DNA of 22,952 bases from Alphaproteobacteria bacterium (GCA_030428405.1 JAUIEH010000003.1:1-22952); one strand, 5' to 3'; numbered from the stretch's first letter, positions 1 to 8,052 are shown. Notes: generated by a model not told the origin, from the sequence alone. A program made the numbers and translations.

Positions 1-1
1 T

Positions 2-688
2 GTCACGCTGAAGCTCGCGACTTCGCTCGACGGCCGGATCGCGACGCGCAGCGGCGAAAGCCAATGGATCACCTCGCAGGAAGCGCGCGCTGAAGGACAT
101 CGTCTGCGCGCGGACCATGACGTCGTGCTGATCGGCTCCCAGACGCTGATCGATGATGATCCGGAACTGACGGTCAGGCTGCCGGAATATGACGACGCTC
201 AGCCGATCCGCGCCGTTGCGGACGGGCGCTTTCGCGCAAAGCCGGACATGAAGCTGTTCAAAAGCGCCGCCCCGGACAGACCCGTCGTGTTGATCACGGC
301 GGAAGGCGGACCGGGTGAATCGGCTGTCGGGGCCGGCGGTTTTTCATCATCGGTTCGTTTCTCCTTCATCGGGCGCGGCGAAGACGGCGCGCTTGACGCC
401 GCAGCGATTTTGCGCGCCTGCGGGTTTGCGGCGCATGCGGAAAAGCGCTGCGCTTTTGAAGATGCGCGGGTGTTGATCGAGGGCGGCGGCATGCTGGCGG
501 CGGCGTTCATGCGCGCGAGCCTTGTCGACCGACTGGAATGGTTTCGCGCGCCGCTCATTTTGGGCGGAGACGGCCGGCCCGGGCTCGGCGCGCTTGGACT
601 TGATGCGCTCGCTGATGCGCCGCGATTTGTGCGTCAGTCGGCGAGCGCGTTAGGCGTTGACCTTTGGGAACGTTATGTCCGCGCCTGA
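2..688 (+). CDS. ribD: RibD, C-terminal reductase domain (5'-truncated by window edge)
   Basis: This is the 3' part of the bifunctional riboflavin enzyme RibD. The reading frame is open from base 2, so the N-terminal deaminase domain lies outside the window. What remains is the reductase domain, which uses NADPH to reduce the ribosylamino-pyrimidine intermediate to its ribitylamino form in the cytoplasm. Visible family motifs are KLATSLDGRIA near the edge, SQWITSQEAR, the LIGSQTLIDDDPELTVR block, and the nucleotide-binding LIEGGGMLAAAF with the following LILGGDG. The next rib genes follow on the same strand, which supports the call. An internal GTG at 125 is not the real start, because conserved residues continue upstream of it. 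Confidence 0.95.
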   Translation, partial: VTLKLATSLDGRIATRSGESQWITSQEARAEGHRLRADHDVVLIGSQTLIDDDPELTVRLPEYDDAQPIRAVADGRFRAKPDMKLFKSAAPDRPVVLITAEGGPGESAVGAGGFSSSVRFSFIGRGEDGALDAAAILRACGFAAHAEKRCAFEDARVLIEGGGMLAAAFMRASLVDRLEWFRAPLILGGDGRPGLGALGLDALADAPRFVRQSASALGVDLWERYVRA

Positions 689-713
689 AGGCGCACAGGA
701 GCGAGGTCCGAAC

Positions 714-1385
714 ATGTTAGTGGTTCATCACCTGAACAATTCGCGGTCTCAGCGCGTCTTGTGGCTGCTTGAGGAACTCGGCGCGGAATATGAGATCAAG
801 CGCTATCAGCGCGACCCGGTGACCATGCGCGCGCCGCCCGAGCTGAAGGATGTCCACCCGCTCGGCAAGTCGCCCGTCGTCACGGACGATCTCGACACCG
901 TGGCCGAGACAGCCGTCATCATCGAGCACATCATTAATACGCGCGGCGAGGGCCGGCTGCGGCCGGAACCGGGAACGTCCGAACGCGCGCGCTATGATTT
1001 CTGGATGCATCACGCCGAGGGCGGCGTCATGCCCTGGGCGATGGTCGCTTTGATCGGCGCGCGCCTGCAGCAGCAGGATGCGCCGTTCTTCGCCAAGCCG
1101 ATCTTGCGTCAGGCGGGCAAGCGCATCGATGCGGGCATCGCCAAGCCGGAGCTTGAAGCGATGCTGGCCTATTGGGACGACGAACTCGCGGCGACCGGTT
1201 GGTTTGCCGGCGACGCCTTTTCAGCGGCCGACGTGATGATGAGCTTTCCCGTCGAGATCACGAACGCCCGGCTCGGGCTCGGCGGAAGCTCCAATGTCCG
1301 CGACTGGCTCGATCGTATTCACGCCAGACCGGCTTATCACGCAGCGCTGGCGAAGGGCGGCCCTTATGATTATGCGGGCAGCTAG
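714..1385 (+). CDS. Glutathione S-transferase family protein
   Basis: A 223-residue cytosolic GST. The thioredoxin-like N-terminal domain (about residues 1-80) has the start LVVHHLNNSRSQRVLWLLEE, in which the serine of NSRS sits where the glutathione-activating residue is expected. It also has HPLGKSPVV, with the cis-Pro, and ETAVIIEHI for glutathione backbone binding. The all-helical C-terminal domain follows, with FSAADVMMSFPVE as the usual late-domain motif. The ATG at 714 is chosen because the fold begins there and AGGAG lies at 697-701. A TTG at 657 would add 19 unlikely residues and overlap ribD. The gene sits between ribD and ribE with a 20-bp gap to ribE, so it is probably cotranscribed with the riboflavin genes. 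The substrate is unknown. Confidence 0.9.
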   Translation: MLVVHHLNNSRSQRVLWLLEELGAEYEIKRYQRDPVTMRAPPELKDVHPLGKSPVVTDDLDTVAETAVIIEHIINTRGEGRLRPEPGTSERARYDFWMHHAEGGVMPWAMVALIGARLQQQDAPFFAKPILRQAGKRIDAGIAKPELEAMLAYWDDELAATGWFAGDAFSAADVMMSFPVEITNARLGLGGSSNVRDWLDRIHARPAYHAALAKGGPYDYAGS

Positions 1386-1405
1386 CCAGGATTGAGCGCT
1401 CAGGA

Positions 1406-2008
1406 ATGTTCACCGGATTAGTCAGCGATGTCGGCGTGATCGACGACGTGAGCGAGGGTCGCGATGCGCGCCGGTTCCGCGTCGTCTCAAGCTATGATCC
1501 CGACACCATCGCGATCGGCACCTCGATCTCTCATGACGGCTGCTGCTTGACGGTCATCGAGAAGGGCCAGCACGGCGTCGGCGCCTGGCACGACGTCGAA
1601 GTGTCGGAAGAAACGCTGTCCTGCACGACGCTGAGCCATTGGATCAAAGACCGCCGCGTCAATCTTGAGCGCTCTTTGCGCGCAGGCGACGAGCTTGGCG
1701 GTCATTTCGTCGCCGGTCATGTCGACGGGGTGGGGCGTTTGCTGGAGCAGCGCGATGCTGGCGGCTCGATCGTGCTCGCCATCGGCGCGCCGGACGAGCT
1801 TGCGCGTTTCATTGCAGAGAAGGGTTCGATCGCGGTCAATGGCGTCTCATTGACCGTGAACGCCGCGGAGCGCGCCAATTTCGAAGTGAACATCATCCCG
1901 CACACGGCCGAGGCGACCAATCTCGGCGCGCTGAAGACGGGCGAAGAGGTCAATCTTGAAGCCGACCTGATCGCACGTTACCTCGCCCGCATGGCCGATT
2001 TGCGCTAA
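1406..2008 (+). CDS. ribE: Riboflavin synthase alpha chain
   Basis: A 200-residue riboflavin synthase, the usual length. It dismutates two 6,7-dimethyl-8-ribityllumazine molecules into riboflavin plus the ribitylamino-uracil intermediate. Two lumazine-binding barrels are visible. The first starts MFTGLVSDVGVI and has SHDGCCLTV. The second begins near GGHFVAGHVDGVG and contains SIAVNGVSLTVN and IPHTAEATNL, the same motif order repeated. This internal duplication is the family hallmark. It is the third gene of the rib operon here. The start ATG is followed at once by the diagnostic FTGLV, so start choice is secure. The symbol ribE follows E. coli/alphaproteobacterial use; ribC is used in some annotations. 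Confidence 0.96.
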   Translation: MFTGLVSDVGVIDDVSEGRDARRFRVVSSYDPDTIAIGTSISHDGCCLTVIEKGQHGVGAWHDVEVSEETLSCTTLSHWIKDRRVNLERSLRAGDELGGHFVAGHVDGVGRLLEQRDAGGSIVLAIGAPDELARFIAEKGSIAVNGVSLTVNAAERANFEVNIIPHTAEATNLGALKTGEEVNLEADLIARYLARMADLR

Positions 2009-2039
2009 GCGTGCGGCCAAGCGGAGCGAAAGACGGAAA

Positions 2040-3203
2040 ATGCCAGCGCCTCAGCCATCGCCAAATGAAGACGAGAAGCCCGCCAGCGCGCTCGCCCCGA
2101 TCGAGGACATCATCGAGGAGGCCCGCAATGGCCGGATCTACATCCTCGTCGACGCCGAAGATCGCGAGAATGAAGGCGATCTGATCATTCCGGCGCAATT
2201 CGCCACGCCGGACGTCATTAATTTCATGGCCAAAGAGGGCCGCGGCCTGATCTGCTTGTCGCTGACGCAGCAGCGCGCGCGCGAGCTCGATCTCAGATTG
2301 ATGTCGTCGGACAATCGCTCGCGCCACCAGACGGCGTTCACGGTCTCGATTGAGGCGCGCGAGGGCGTCTCGACCGGCATTTCGGCGCATGACCGCGCCC
2401 ACACCATCACAACCGCCATCGATCTTTCCAAAGGCCGCGCCGACATCGTCTCGCCCGGCCATGTCTTCCCGCTGGTCGCCAAGGATGGCGGCGTGCTTGC
2501 GCGCGCGGGCCACACTGAAGCCGCCGTTGATATTTCCAGGCTCGCCGGCCTCAATCCGTCTGGCGTGATCTGCGAGATCATGAATGATGACGGCTCGATG
2601 GCGCGTTTGCCGGACCTGATAAAGTTCGCTGACCGGCACGGTCTTAAGATCGGCGCGATTTCCGACCTGATCGCTTATCGCCGCCGCAATGACCGCTTCG
2701 TCGAGCGCCAGTTTGAAGCGCCGTTCGATTGTCGCTGGGGCGAAGGCTTCCGCATGGTGGTTTACAAGAACACGCTCGACGGCTGTGAACATGTCGCGCT
2801 CGTGAAGGGGACGCCTAACCAGGACGCGCCGACGCTGGTGCGCATGCACAAGGTCGATTTCGCGGCCGACGTGGCAGGCGAACGCGGCGCGCGCGGCGAG
2901 CTGATCGAAGACGCCATCAGACATATTGATTGCACGCCCGAAGGCGGGGTCATCGTCTTCATCCGTGAAGCGAACAAGTCCGCCATCGCCGAGCGCTTTG
3001 GTCCGCGCGAAGTCGCCGATGAGGGCGAGAAGGAAACGCGGCGTTTGCGCGAATATGGCGTTGGCGCGCAAATCCTGCTCGATCTCGGCGTGCGCGAGAT
3101 GAAGCTTTTATCGAATACGAGCATGCAGGTGGTTGGTTTGTCCGGTTACGGCCTTTCAGTGGTTGATCATGTCCGCATTGATGGGCGCGACAATGACGCC
3201 TGA
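2040..3203 (+). CDS. ribBA: RibBA-type protein: intact DHBP synthase, degenerate GTP cyclohydrolase II domain (RibBX-like)
   Basis: A 387-residue two-domain protein. Residues about 20-218 are 3,4-dihydroxy-2-butanone-4-phosphate synthase (RibB) with all key motifs: DRENEGD (41-47), RHQTAF (95-100), AGHTEAAVD (156-164) and CEIMNDDG (178-185). This half should convert ribulose-5-phosphate to the four-carbon unit used by RibH. Residues about 222-380 align with GTP cyclohydrolase II but lack its active site. The stretch after VRMH (267-270) has no zinc-binding cysteines where RibA has its CX10CXC set, and the RQEGRGIGL-type loop reads REANKSAI (309-316). GTP cyclohydrolase activity is therefore unlikely and a separate ribA is predicted elsewhere. 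RibBX variants of this kind are known in Proteobacteria. The end overlaps the start of ribH. Confidence 0.93.
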   Translation: MPAPQPSPNEDEKPASALAPIEDIIEEARNGRIYILVDAEDRENEGDLIIPAQFATPDVINFMAKEGRGLICLSLTQQRARELDLRLMSSDNRSRHQTAFTVSIEAREGVSTGISAHDRAHTITTAIDLSKGRADIVSPGHVFPLVAKDGGVLARAGHTEAAVDISRLAGLNPSGVICEIMNDDGSMARLPDLIKFADRHGLKIGAISDLIAYRRRNDRFVERQFEAPFDCRWGEGFRMVVYKNTLDGCEHVALVKGTPNQDAPTLVRMHKVDFAADVAGERGARGELIEDAIRHIDCTPEGGVIVFIREANKSAIAERFGPREVADEGEKETRRLREYGVGAQILLDLGVREMKLLSNTSMQVVGLSGYGLSVVDHVRIDGRDNDA

Positions 3204-3642
3204 ATCGCCGCGCATATTGATCGTCACGGCGCGCTTTTACGACGCCATCGCCGATGAGCTTGAAGCCGGCGCGCGCGAGACGCTGGAAGAAGCCGGCGCG
3301 CGCGTCGATACGCTCAACGTGCCGGGCGCCTTCGAAGTGCCGGCCGCAATCGCTGCGGCGAGCAATCGTCATGCAGGTTATGACGGCTATGTCGCGTTGG
3401 GCTGCGTCATTCGCGGAGAGACGACGCATTACGATTATGTTTGCACGGAGTGTTCGCGCGCCATCATGGACATGACGCTGAACAAGGGCCTCGCCATCGG
3501 CTTTGGCGTTTTGACGGTCGAAAACGAGGACCAGGCCTGGGCGCGCGCGAAGCGCGATAAAAAGAATAAGGGCCGGGACGCAGCTCGCGCCTGCCTGGCG
3601 ATGATCCCCATCCAGAACGGCGCAGCGTTCGCACCGCGATGA
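3169..3642 (+). CDS. ribH: 6,7-dimethyl-8-ribityllumazine synthase
   Basis: Lumazine synthase, the penultimate step of riboflavin synthesis. It condenses the RibB product with the ribitylamino-pyrimidine. Motifs seen in order are ILIVTARFY at the N terminus, VPGAFEVPAAI, GCVIRGETTHYDYV with the conserved histidine, and GVLTVENEDQAWAR. The C terminus has the KGRDAARACLAM helix. The start is uncertain: ATGs at 3169, 3181 and 3193 are all in frame and none has a strong Shine-Dalgarno sequence. All of them overlap the 3' end of the ribBA gene (by 11-35 bp), implying translational coupling. The stop overlaps nusB by ATGA. The predicted product is about 150-157 residues, normal for the family. Confidence 0.95.
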   Translation: MSALMGATMTPESPRILIVTARFYDAIADELEAGARETLEEAGARVDTLNVPGAFEVPAAIAAASNRHAGYDGYVALGCVIRGETTHYDYVCTECSRAIMDMTLNKGLAIGFGVLTVENEDQAWARAKRDKKNKGRDAARACLAMIPIQNGAAFAPR

Positions 3643-4127
3643 GCGCTGCGTCCGCAACCGGGCCGTCGCGCTATGCAGAGCGGCGCGCAGCCGCACGCCT
3701 CGCTGCGGTGCAAGCCGTCTATCAGCTTGAGATGAGCGGGCGCGGCGCCACCGCCGTCGTCAAGGAATTCAAGGACCACCGGCTAACGGAAGATTTCGGC
3801 GAAGACGGCGTCGACACGGATTTATTCTGCGCCATAGTTGAGGGCGTCGTCGAAGCTCAATCCGAGATCGATCGCGCCATTGTCGAGGTGCTCGCCCAGG
3901 GCTGGAAGCTTGAGCGACTGGACGCCACCGCGCGTGCAATCCTGCGCGCGGGCGGATTTGAGCTTCTGCGCCGTCCCGACATCCCTCCGAATGTCTCCAT
4001 CGACGCCTATCTCGATGTCGCCAACGCCTTCTTTGAAGAGAGCAACGAGCCGAAATTCATCAATGGCGCGCTGGACGCGGTTGCGCGCAATGTTTCGAAC
4101 GGCGCGGCCAGCCCAACGGGCGAATGA
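3639..4127 (+). CDS. nusB: Transcription antitermination factor NusB
   Basis: A 162-residue all-helical NusB. With NusE/S10 it binds boxA RNA and supports antitermination, mainly of rRNA operons. Recognisable parts are the N-terminal basic RNA-binding segment (RRAAARLAAVQAVYQLEMSG), the middle KLERLDATARAILRAGGFEL helix, and NVSIDAYLDVANAFFEESN followed by FINGALDAVAR, the conserved C-terminal signature. The ATG start overlaps the ribH stop (ATGA, 3639-3642), and its own stop overlaps thiL in the same way. Linkage of nusB to ribH and thiL is a widely conserved arrangement in bacteria. It agrees with the call and suggests expression from the upstream rib promoter. Confidence 0.96.
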   Translation: MSAASATGPSRYAERRAAARLAAVQAVYQLEMSGRGATAVVKEFKDHRLTEDFGEDGVDTDLFCAIVEGVVEAQSEIDRAIVEVLAQGWKLERLDATARAILRAGGFELLRRPDIPPNVSIDAYLDVANAFFEESNEPKFINGALDAVARNVSNGAASPTGE

Positions 4128-5089
4128 ACGAATTCGGGCTCATCGAGAAATTCTTCGCTCCGCTTGCCGCGGATGCGCCCGAAGCGCTGGCCTTGCGCGA
4201 TGACGCTGCGTTCCTGGACGCGCACTGGGTCGTCTCGACCGACACGCTGATTGAGAACGTTCATTTCCTTGCGGACGATCCTCTGGAGACGGTCGCGCAA
4301 AAAGCCTTGCGCGTCAGCCTGTCCGATGTGGCCGCAAAGGCTGCGATGCCGCGCTTTTATCTCTTCAACCTGTCCTGGCCCGAGGGCCGCGATCCCGCCG
4401 AGATTGGTCTGCTCGCCGACGGGCTGCGCACCGATCAAAGGCGCTATGGCGTCAAATTGATTGGCGGCGACACGACGCGGACGCCGGGTCCGCTCACGCT
4501 GACCACAACCGTGTTCGGTGCGCGAGATTCGAAAACGCCTCAGCGAAATGGGGCGAAGCCAGGCGATTTGGTTTTCATCACCGGACCGATAGGCGCGGCG
4601 CATCTTGGTTTGCGGGTTGGACGCGGGGAAGCGCTGGGCGAAATGGATGCGCAAACGCGCGCAGCGCTTCTCGCGCGCTACCGCGTGCCCGAGCCGCGTG
4701 TGGCGGCGATCGAACTGCTCGCGCGTTTCGCCACAGCATCAGTCGACATTTCGGATGGTCTGCTCGCGGACATCGGCCACGTCGCAAAAGCTTCAGACGT
4801 GCGCGTCGAACTGGAACTCTCAGCGATAGGGCTGTCGCGTTGGTGCGAGACGTGGCTGGTCTCGGGGCCGCTGGTCGAGAGATTGTCAGCGCTGCTGACC
4901 GGCGGCGATGACTACGAAATCGCCTTCACCGCGCCGGCGCGTGAGCGAGAGGCGGTGCTTGAGGCGATAGCGGCGTCCGGTCTCGATGGCGGCGTGATTG
5001 GCCGGGTGGAAGCGGGTGAAGGCGTCGTGCTGCGTGATGAAAACGGCGATGTCATTCAAATCGAACAGACCGGGTTCACGCATTTCTAA
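4124..5089 (+). CDS. thiL: Thiamine-monophosphate kinase
   Basis: A 321-residue ThiL, the normal length, which phosphorylates thiamine monophosphate with ATP to make thiamine pyrophosphate. It belongs to the PurM/AIR-synthase fold. Visible motifs are DDAAF (26-30), STDTLIENVHFL (38-49), SLSDVAAKAA (65-74), GGDTTRTPG (114-122) with Mg-nucleotide-binding aspartates, VDISDGLLADIGHVA in the C-terminal half, and LTGGDDYEIAFTAP. The first motif reads RDDAA rather than the usual GDDAA, a small deviation at the glycine only. Translation probably couples to nusB through the ATGA overlap at 4124-4127. The gene ends the unbroken rib-nusB-thiL overlap chain; the next gene starts 23 bp later. Confidence 0.96.
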   Translation: MNEFGLIEKFFAPLAADAPEALALRDDAAFLDAHWVVSTDTLIENVHFLADDPLETVAQKALRVSLSDVAAKAAMPRFYLFNLSWPEGRDPAEIGLLADGLRTDQRRYGVKLIGGDTTRTPGPLTLTTTVFGARDSKTPQRNGAKPGDLVFITGPIGAAHLGLRVGRGEALGEMDAQTRAALLARYRVPEPRVAAIELLARFATASVDISDGLLADIGHVAKASDVRVELELSAIGLSRWCETWLVSGPLVERLSALLTGGDDYEIAFTAPAREREAVLEAIAASGLDGGVIGRVEAGEGVVLRDENGDVIQIEQTGFTHF

Positions 5090-5112
5090 GCGCTGACGGC
5101 CATGCTGTCGCA

Positions 5113-5634
5113 ATGCCGAAGCTCCGTCTCTTTGCTGTTCTTGTTCTCGCGCTTGCACCTGTCGAGGCCGCTTTTGCGTCCGGCGGCTCAAGCTCAAGCG
5201 GTCCCTCCAACCGCATCCAGGCCAATTTCACGCTCGATGGCGAGAGTGAGGAGGCCGGTGAGGATGACGGCCATGGCGGAGGCCACGGGGGCGGTCATGG
5301 CGGCGGCGAGTCTTCCGGCGACAATCCGCGCGCCATCGACATGCCGATGATCGCGGTGCCGGCGATCGAAGACGGCCGGTTGCGCACCTATCTGTTCTTG
5401 TCAGTGCGCATGTTTGCCGCCGACGGCGTCGACCCCTGGCGTCTGCGTGAGCAGACCCACTTCATGCGCGACGCCATCATTCGTGCGGGCCACCGCACCA
5501 ATCTCGCGGATATGAGCGCTGACCGGCATATCGACGAAGCGCTCGCGCGAGACATTCTGATGCAGGCGATTGAGGAAGCGGTCGGAGAGGGCCGCATCGA
5601 TCGCCTCGAGATCATCAACGTCGAAGCGCGATAA
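5113..5634 (+). CDS. Exported His/Gly-rich protein of unknown function
   Basis: A 173-residue protein I cannot assign to a named family. Residues 1-22 form a signal peptide (basic start, hydrophobic core, likely cleavage AFA|S). A low-complexity linker follows, acidic at about 43-52 (ESEEAGEDD), then three HGGG units at 54-65, which could bind metal. Residues about 75-173 form a compact conserved-looking domain, with IAVPAIEDGRLRTYLFLSV and a C-terminal helix ending RIDRLEIINVEAR. The strand-helix-helix order and GRLRTYLFLSV loosely recall periplasmic FliL-type domains, but this is only a resemblance. It lies 23 bp after thiL and may be cotranscribed with it. The next gene is hppA, 161 bp downstream. 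Confidence 0.8.
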   Translation: MPKLRLFAVLVLALAPVEAAFASGGSSSSGPSNRIQANFTLDGESEEAGEDDGHGGGHGGGHGGGESSGDNPRAIDMPMIAVPAIEDGRLRTYLFLSVRMFAADGVDPWRLREQTHFMRDAIIRAGHRTNLADMSADRHIDEALARDILMQAIEEAVGEGRIDRLEIINVEAR

Positions 5635-5795
5635 GCAGCGCGCGCGTTGCGCGCGGCTGATTTCCGACATTTTTCACCAAGTTGCCCCGCCGAGGGGATT
5701 GTGGCAGACGTCCGCGGTCGAATTTCCGATCAGGGACGCGGTCGTTCAGGCCGGGCGTAAACGCGCCGTTCCGCAATTTCCGAAATGGGGCTGAA
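5635..5795 (+). promoter_or_regulatory. Leader/intergenic region upstream of hppA
   Basis: A 161-bp non-coding stretch. Near its start a GC hairpin (GCGCGC-GTT-GCGCGC, about 5640-5656) has no U-tract, so it is at best a weak terminator for the upstream operon. An open frame through this region exists but has no family similarity and would give HppA a 38-residue arginine-rich extension. I read the region as the hppA promoter/leader, with GGGGCTG just before the ATG at 5796 as ribosome binding site. No clear -35/-10 pair stands out. Confidence 0.35.
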
Positions 5796-7931
5796 ATGGG
5801 TTTGGAGATCTGGTTAGTCATCGCCGCCGCCTTGTTGGCGGTGGCCTACGGCGCCTGGCAGACGCAGTCATTGCTGAATGCGAGCGCTGGCGATGCGAAA
5901 ATGCAGGAAATCGCCGCTGCGATCCAGGAAGGCGCGAACGCGTATCTGAAGAAGCAATACACCACGATCGCCATTGTCGGCGTCGTCATTCTGCTGATCA
6001 TTCTCGGCCTGTTCGACTTCTGGACGGCGCTCGGCTTCCTGATCGGGGCGGTCCTGTCGGGTGCGGCGGGCTTCACCGGAATGCTGGTGTCGGTGCGCGC
6101 CAATGTGCGCACGACGGAAGCGTCCAAAAGCGGGCTCGCTGCGGGCCTCTCCATCGCATTTCGCGCCGGCGCCGTTACAGGCATGCTCGTCGCCGGTTTC
6201 GCGCTTCTGGGCGTGGCCGGATATTACGGTTTCCTCGTCGGCGTGCTCGACATGGAACAGACCAGCCGCACGGTCGTGAACGCGCTGGTCGCGCTCGGCT
6301 TTGGCGCTTCGCTGATCTCAATCTTTGCGCGTCTCGGCGGCGGCATCTTCACCAAAGGCGCTGACGTCGGCGGCGACATGGTGGGCAAGGTCGAAGCCGG
6401 CATTCCCGAGGACGATCCCCGCAACCCGGCCACCATCGCGGACAATGTCGGCGACAATGTCGGCGACTGCGCCGGCATGGCGGCGGACCTGTTCGAGACC
6501 TATGCCGTGACCGTCGTCGCCACGATGGTGCTTGGCTCGATCCTCTTCCGCGAACTCGGCGCCGAGGTCATCAGCTCGATGATGATGCTTCCGCTCGTCA
6601 TCGCCGGCGGCTGCATCGTCGCCTCGATCATCGGCACGTTCTTCGTGCGCCTCGGCAACTCCAAGAACGTCATGGGCGCGCTCTATAAGGGCCTGATCGC
6701 GTCAGCGGTTCTGGCTTTGCCGGTCGTGGCCTTCGCGGCCAATTGGGCGCTGGGCGGGTTCAATGAATCCATCACGGCGCCGAGCGGCGTCGTCATTTCC
6801 GGTCTCGACATCTTCCTGTGCGGCCTCATCGGCCTTCTGGTCACGGGCGCGATCGTCTGGATCACGGAATATTATACGGGCACGGGCTTCCGTCCGGTGC
6901 GCTCGGTGGCGAAAGCCTCGGTCTCCGGTCACGGCACCAATGTCATTCAGGGCCTCGCCGTGTCGCTCGAAGCGACCGCGCTGCCAGCCATGGTCATTAT
7001 TATCGGCATCGTTTCGACCTTCACGCTTGCGGGCTTGTTCGGCATCGCGATCGCGGTCACGACCATGCTGGCGCTGGCGGGCGTCGTCGTGGCGCTGGAT
7101 GCGTTCGGACCGGTGACGGACAATGCCGGCGGCATCGCGGAAATGGCCGGTCTGCCGCCTGAAGTGCGTGAGAACACCGACGCGCTTGATGCGGTCGGCA
7201 ATACGACCAAAGCCGTCACCAAGGGCTACGCCATCGGCTCTGCCGGTCTCGGCGCGCTTGTTCTGTTTGCGGCCTATACCGAAGACCTCAGCTACTTCGC
7301 CGCCAATCCCGGAACCTATCCGGCGTTCGCAGGCGTCGTGCCTGACTTCTCGCTGGCCAATCCTTACGTCGTTGTGGGCCTGTTCTTCGGCGGTCTGTTG
7401 CCGTTCCTGTTCGGCGGCATGTCGATGATGGCGGTGGGGCGTGCAGCTGAAGCCGTCGTTGCTGAAGTGCGCCGCCAGTTCAAGGAAAAGCCGGGCATCA
7501 TGGAGGGCACGGAGCGGCCGGATTACGGGCGCGCGGTCTCGATGCTCACCGGCGCTGCGATCCGTGAAATGATCGTGCCGTCGCTTCTACCTGTGCTTTC
7601 GCCGATCGTTCTCTACTTCGCCATCTTGATGGTCGCGGGCATGGAACATGCGCTCGCCGCCGTCGGCGCGATGCTTCTCGGCGTCATCATCACGGGCCTG
7701 TTCGTCGCCATCTCCATGACGGCGGGCGGCGGCGCCTGGGACAACGCCAAGAAATATATCGAAGACGGCAATCACGGCGGCAAAGGCTCTGAGGCCCACA
7801 AAGCCGCGGTGACGGGCGACACGGTCGGCGATCCGTACAAGGATACGGCCGGCCCCGCCGTCAACCCGATGATCAAGATCACCAATATCGTCGCGCTGTT
7901 ATTGCTCGCGACCCTGGCGGGCGGTCACTGA
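5796..7931 (+). CDS. hppA: Membrane-bound proton-translocating pyrophosphatase, K+-independent type
   Basis: A 711-residue integral membrane pyrophosphatase with about 16 hydrophobic segments. It couples hydrolysis of cytoplasmic pyrophosphate to H+ export across the inner membrane. Catalytic signatures are complete. DVGGDMVGKVEAGIPEDDPR is followed by ADNVGDNVGDCAGMAADLFE. DAFGPVTDNAGGIAEMA lies in the middle, and GDTVGDPYKDTAGPAVNP near the C terminus. The sequence GNTTKAVTKG has Lys at residue 472 and Thr three residues later, the combination that marks K+-independent H+-PPases (K+-dependent ones have Ala there). The ATG at 5796 is preferred because the first TM helix (LEIWLVIAAALLAVAYG) starts right after it. 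The gene is monocistronic, ending 23 bp before a strong terminator. Confidence 0.97.
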   Translation: MGLEIWLVIAAALLAVAYGAWQTQSLLNASAGDAKMQEIAAAIQEGANAYLKKQYTTIAIVGVVILLIILGLFDFWTALGFLIGAVLSGAAGFTGMLVSVRANVRTTEASKSGLAAGLSIAFRAGAVTGMLVAGFALLGVAGYYGFLVGVLDMEQTSRTVVNALVALGFGASLISIFARLGGGIFTKGADVGGDMVGKVEAGIPEDDPRNPATIADNVGDNVGDCAGMAADLFETYAVTVVATMVLGSILFRELGAEVISSMMMLPLVIAGGCIVASIIGTFFVRLGNSKNVMGALYKGLIASAVLALPVVAFAANWALGGFNESITAPSGVVISGLDIFLCGLIGLLVTGAIVWITEYYTGTGFRPVRSVAKASVSGHGTNVIQGLAVSLEATALPAMVIIIGIVSTFTLAGLFGIAIAVTTMLALAGVVVALDAFGPVTDNAGGIAEMAGLPPEVRENTDALDAVGNTTKAVTKGYAIGSAGLGALVLFAAYTEDLSYFAANPGTYPAFAGVVPDFSLANPYVVVGLFFGGLLPFLFGGMSMMAVGRAAEAVVAEVRRQFKEKPGIMEGTERPDYGRAVSMLTGAAIREMIVPSLLPVLSPIVLYFAILMVAGMEHALAAVGAMLLGVIITGLFVAISMTAGGGAWDNAKKYIEDGNHGGKGSEAHKAAVTGDTVGDPYKDTAGPAVNPMIKITNIVALLLLATLAGGH

Positions 7932-7954
7932 TCAAACGCGCATATGCGCAAAGA

Positions 7955-7989
7955 AAAGCGCCCCGGCTGAGGCTCAGCCGGGGCGTTTT
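7955..7989. terminator. Bidirectional intrinsic terminator between hppA and bamE
   Basis: A perfect 12-bp GC-rich stem (CGCCCCGGCTGA at 7959-7970 pairs with 7974-7985) with a GGC loop. It is followed by TTTT on the + strand and preceded by AAAA, so it also ends in a T-run when read on the - strand. It lies 23 bp after the hppA stop and about 64 bp beyond the bamE stop. It probably ends both convergent transcripts. Confidence 0.9.
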
Positions 7990-8052
7990 CATATGCGCTT
8001 GGATGCTTGCGCGAGGCGGGCGCTGCGCGCCGCCGGCGTTCAAACGCTGAGA

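Noticed and set aside
1386..2039. FMN riboswitch within the rib operon
   Set aside because: The gaps around ribE are only 20 and 31 bp, too short for an RFN element; any riboswitch would be upstream of ribD, outside the window.
1950..3071. 373-residue - strand open frame opposite ribBA
   Set aside because: An antisense shadow of a GC-rich gene; the + strand frame carries all RibB motifs.
5682..5795. N-terminal extension of HppA by 38 residues
   Set aside because: It is arginine-rich, unlike any membrane pyrophosphatase N terminus, and the ATG at 5796 directly precedes the first TM helix.
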